Source: an uncultured Eubacteriales bacterium (lineage in GTDB: Bacteria > Bacillota_A > Clostridia > Oscillospirales > Oscillospiraceae). From it: 5,147 nt of DNA. Shown piece after piece: positions 5,008-5,147 of the stretch. Location of the stretch: the NCBI GenBank assembly GCA_949742895.1, contig CATJRT010000096.1, forward strand, positions 1-5,147, given 5' to 3'. The position numbers and the translations under genes were made by a program. Positions within the stretch are counted from its first letter, which is position 1. Each line of letters opens with the position of its first letter. The notes below the pieces were generated by a model. The model saw only the letters and a program-made list of their open reading frames with translations, was not told the DNA's origin and did not search any database.

Positions 5008-5147
5008 TCAGTCCAGCAGGAGCTTTTTCGCATCCTGGGCGCGGAACTCCACAGCCCCGCACGCAGGGCACACAAAGCAGTCCACGCCGCACCGATGTTC
5101 CGGTTCAAAAATGCCCGGACGCTTGCGCATCAAATAGGGCGGCGAAC
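5008..5147 (-). CDS. Zinc-ribbon-like protein, C-terminal fragment
   Basis: An open frame enters from the right edge and stops with TGA at 5010-5008. The visible 45 or so residues start PPYLMRKRPGIFEPEH and end with FRAQDAKKLLLD. Cysteines in the pattern C-x3-C-x2-C-x2-C (RCGVDCFVCPACGAVEF) suggest part of a zinc-ribbon or rubredoxin-like knuckle, with further cysteines probably upstream of the window. Third codon positions are G/C-rich as in the neighbouring genes, which supports real coding. An ATG at 5130 could be a start but has no Shine-Dalgarno before it, so the gene most likely begins outside. Function unknown; it might bind nucleic acid or simply be a small metal-binding protein. It ends about 70 bases before rpsP on the same strand. 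Confidence 0.6.
   Translation of the reverse strand, partial: SPPYLMRKRPGIFEPEHRCGVDCFVCPACGAVEFRAQDAKKLLLD

Noticed and set aside
1..5147. Search for CRISPR repeats, tRNA or rRNA genes, toxin-antitoxin pairs, retrons or defence genes
   Set aside because: No regularly spaced repeats, cloverleaf sequences, reverse transcriptase or paired small genes were seen on either strand; the sequence is accounted for by housekeeping genes and one IS end.

Overview
The window looks like chromosomal DNA from a moderately GC-rich gut-type Clostridia (Bacillota). The family and genus are inferred from memory: Oscillospiraceae, Flavonifractor- or Pseudoflavonifractor-like. The reasons are the rpsP-khpA-rimM-trmD order, strong GGAGG-type ribosome binding sites, and the style of the cytidine deaminase and amidase proteins. 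Every convincing gene lies on the minus strand, so transcription runs from the right edge to the left.

Layout in transcription order. (1) 5147-5008: the C-terminal end of a small cysteine-rich, zinc-ribbon-like protein, cut by the window edge. (2) 4938-2625: a ribosome and tRNA maturation block with rpsP (ribosomal protein S16), khpA (KH-domain RNA-binding protein), rimM (30S maturation factor) and trmD (tRNA m1G37 methyltransferase). The trmD frame continues without a break into a complete GNAT acetyltransferase domain. A textbook intrinsic terminator or attenuator sits between khpA and rimM, directly against the rimM ribosome binding site. (3) 2620-1326: a cytidine-deaminase-family gene and rsmA (16S rRNA dimethyladenosine transferase), coupled by an ATGA overlap. 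(4) 1259-519: an Amidase_3-type N-acetylmuramoyl-L-alanine amidase with a C-terminal SH3b domain and no signal peptide. It has its own promoter-like sequence and a hairpin that would mask its ribosome binding site on read-through RNA. (5) 518-136: a stretch without a convincing gene, AT-richer to the left of about position 365, with a strong hairpin at 211-248. (6) 135-1: one end of an insertion sequence, with the first 31 codons of an IS5-family-like transposase running off the left edge.

The core genes act together in ribosome biogenesis: S16 assembly, RimM and RsmA acting on the 30S subunit, and TrmD on tRNA reading-frame maintenance. The deaminase and amidase are add-ons to this block. 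I see no defence system, CRISPR array or unmistakably new system. The points most worth a second look are the TrmD-GNAT fusion, the promoter and RBS-masking arrangement before the amidase, the attenuator before rimM, the altered metal-site motif in the amidase, and the near-leaderless transposase start.
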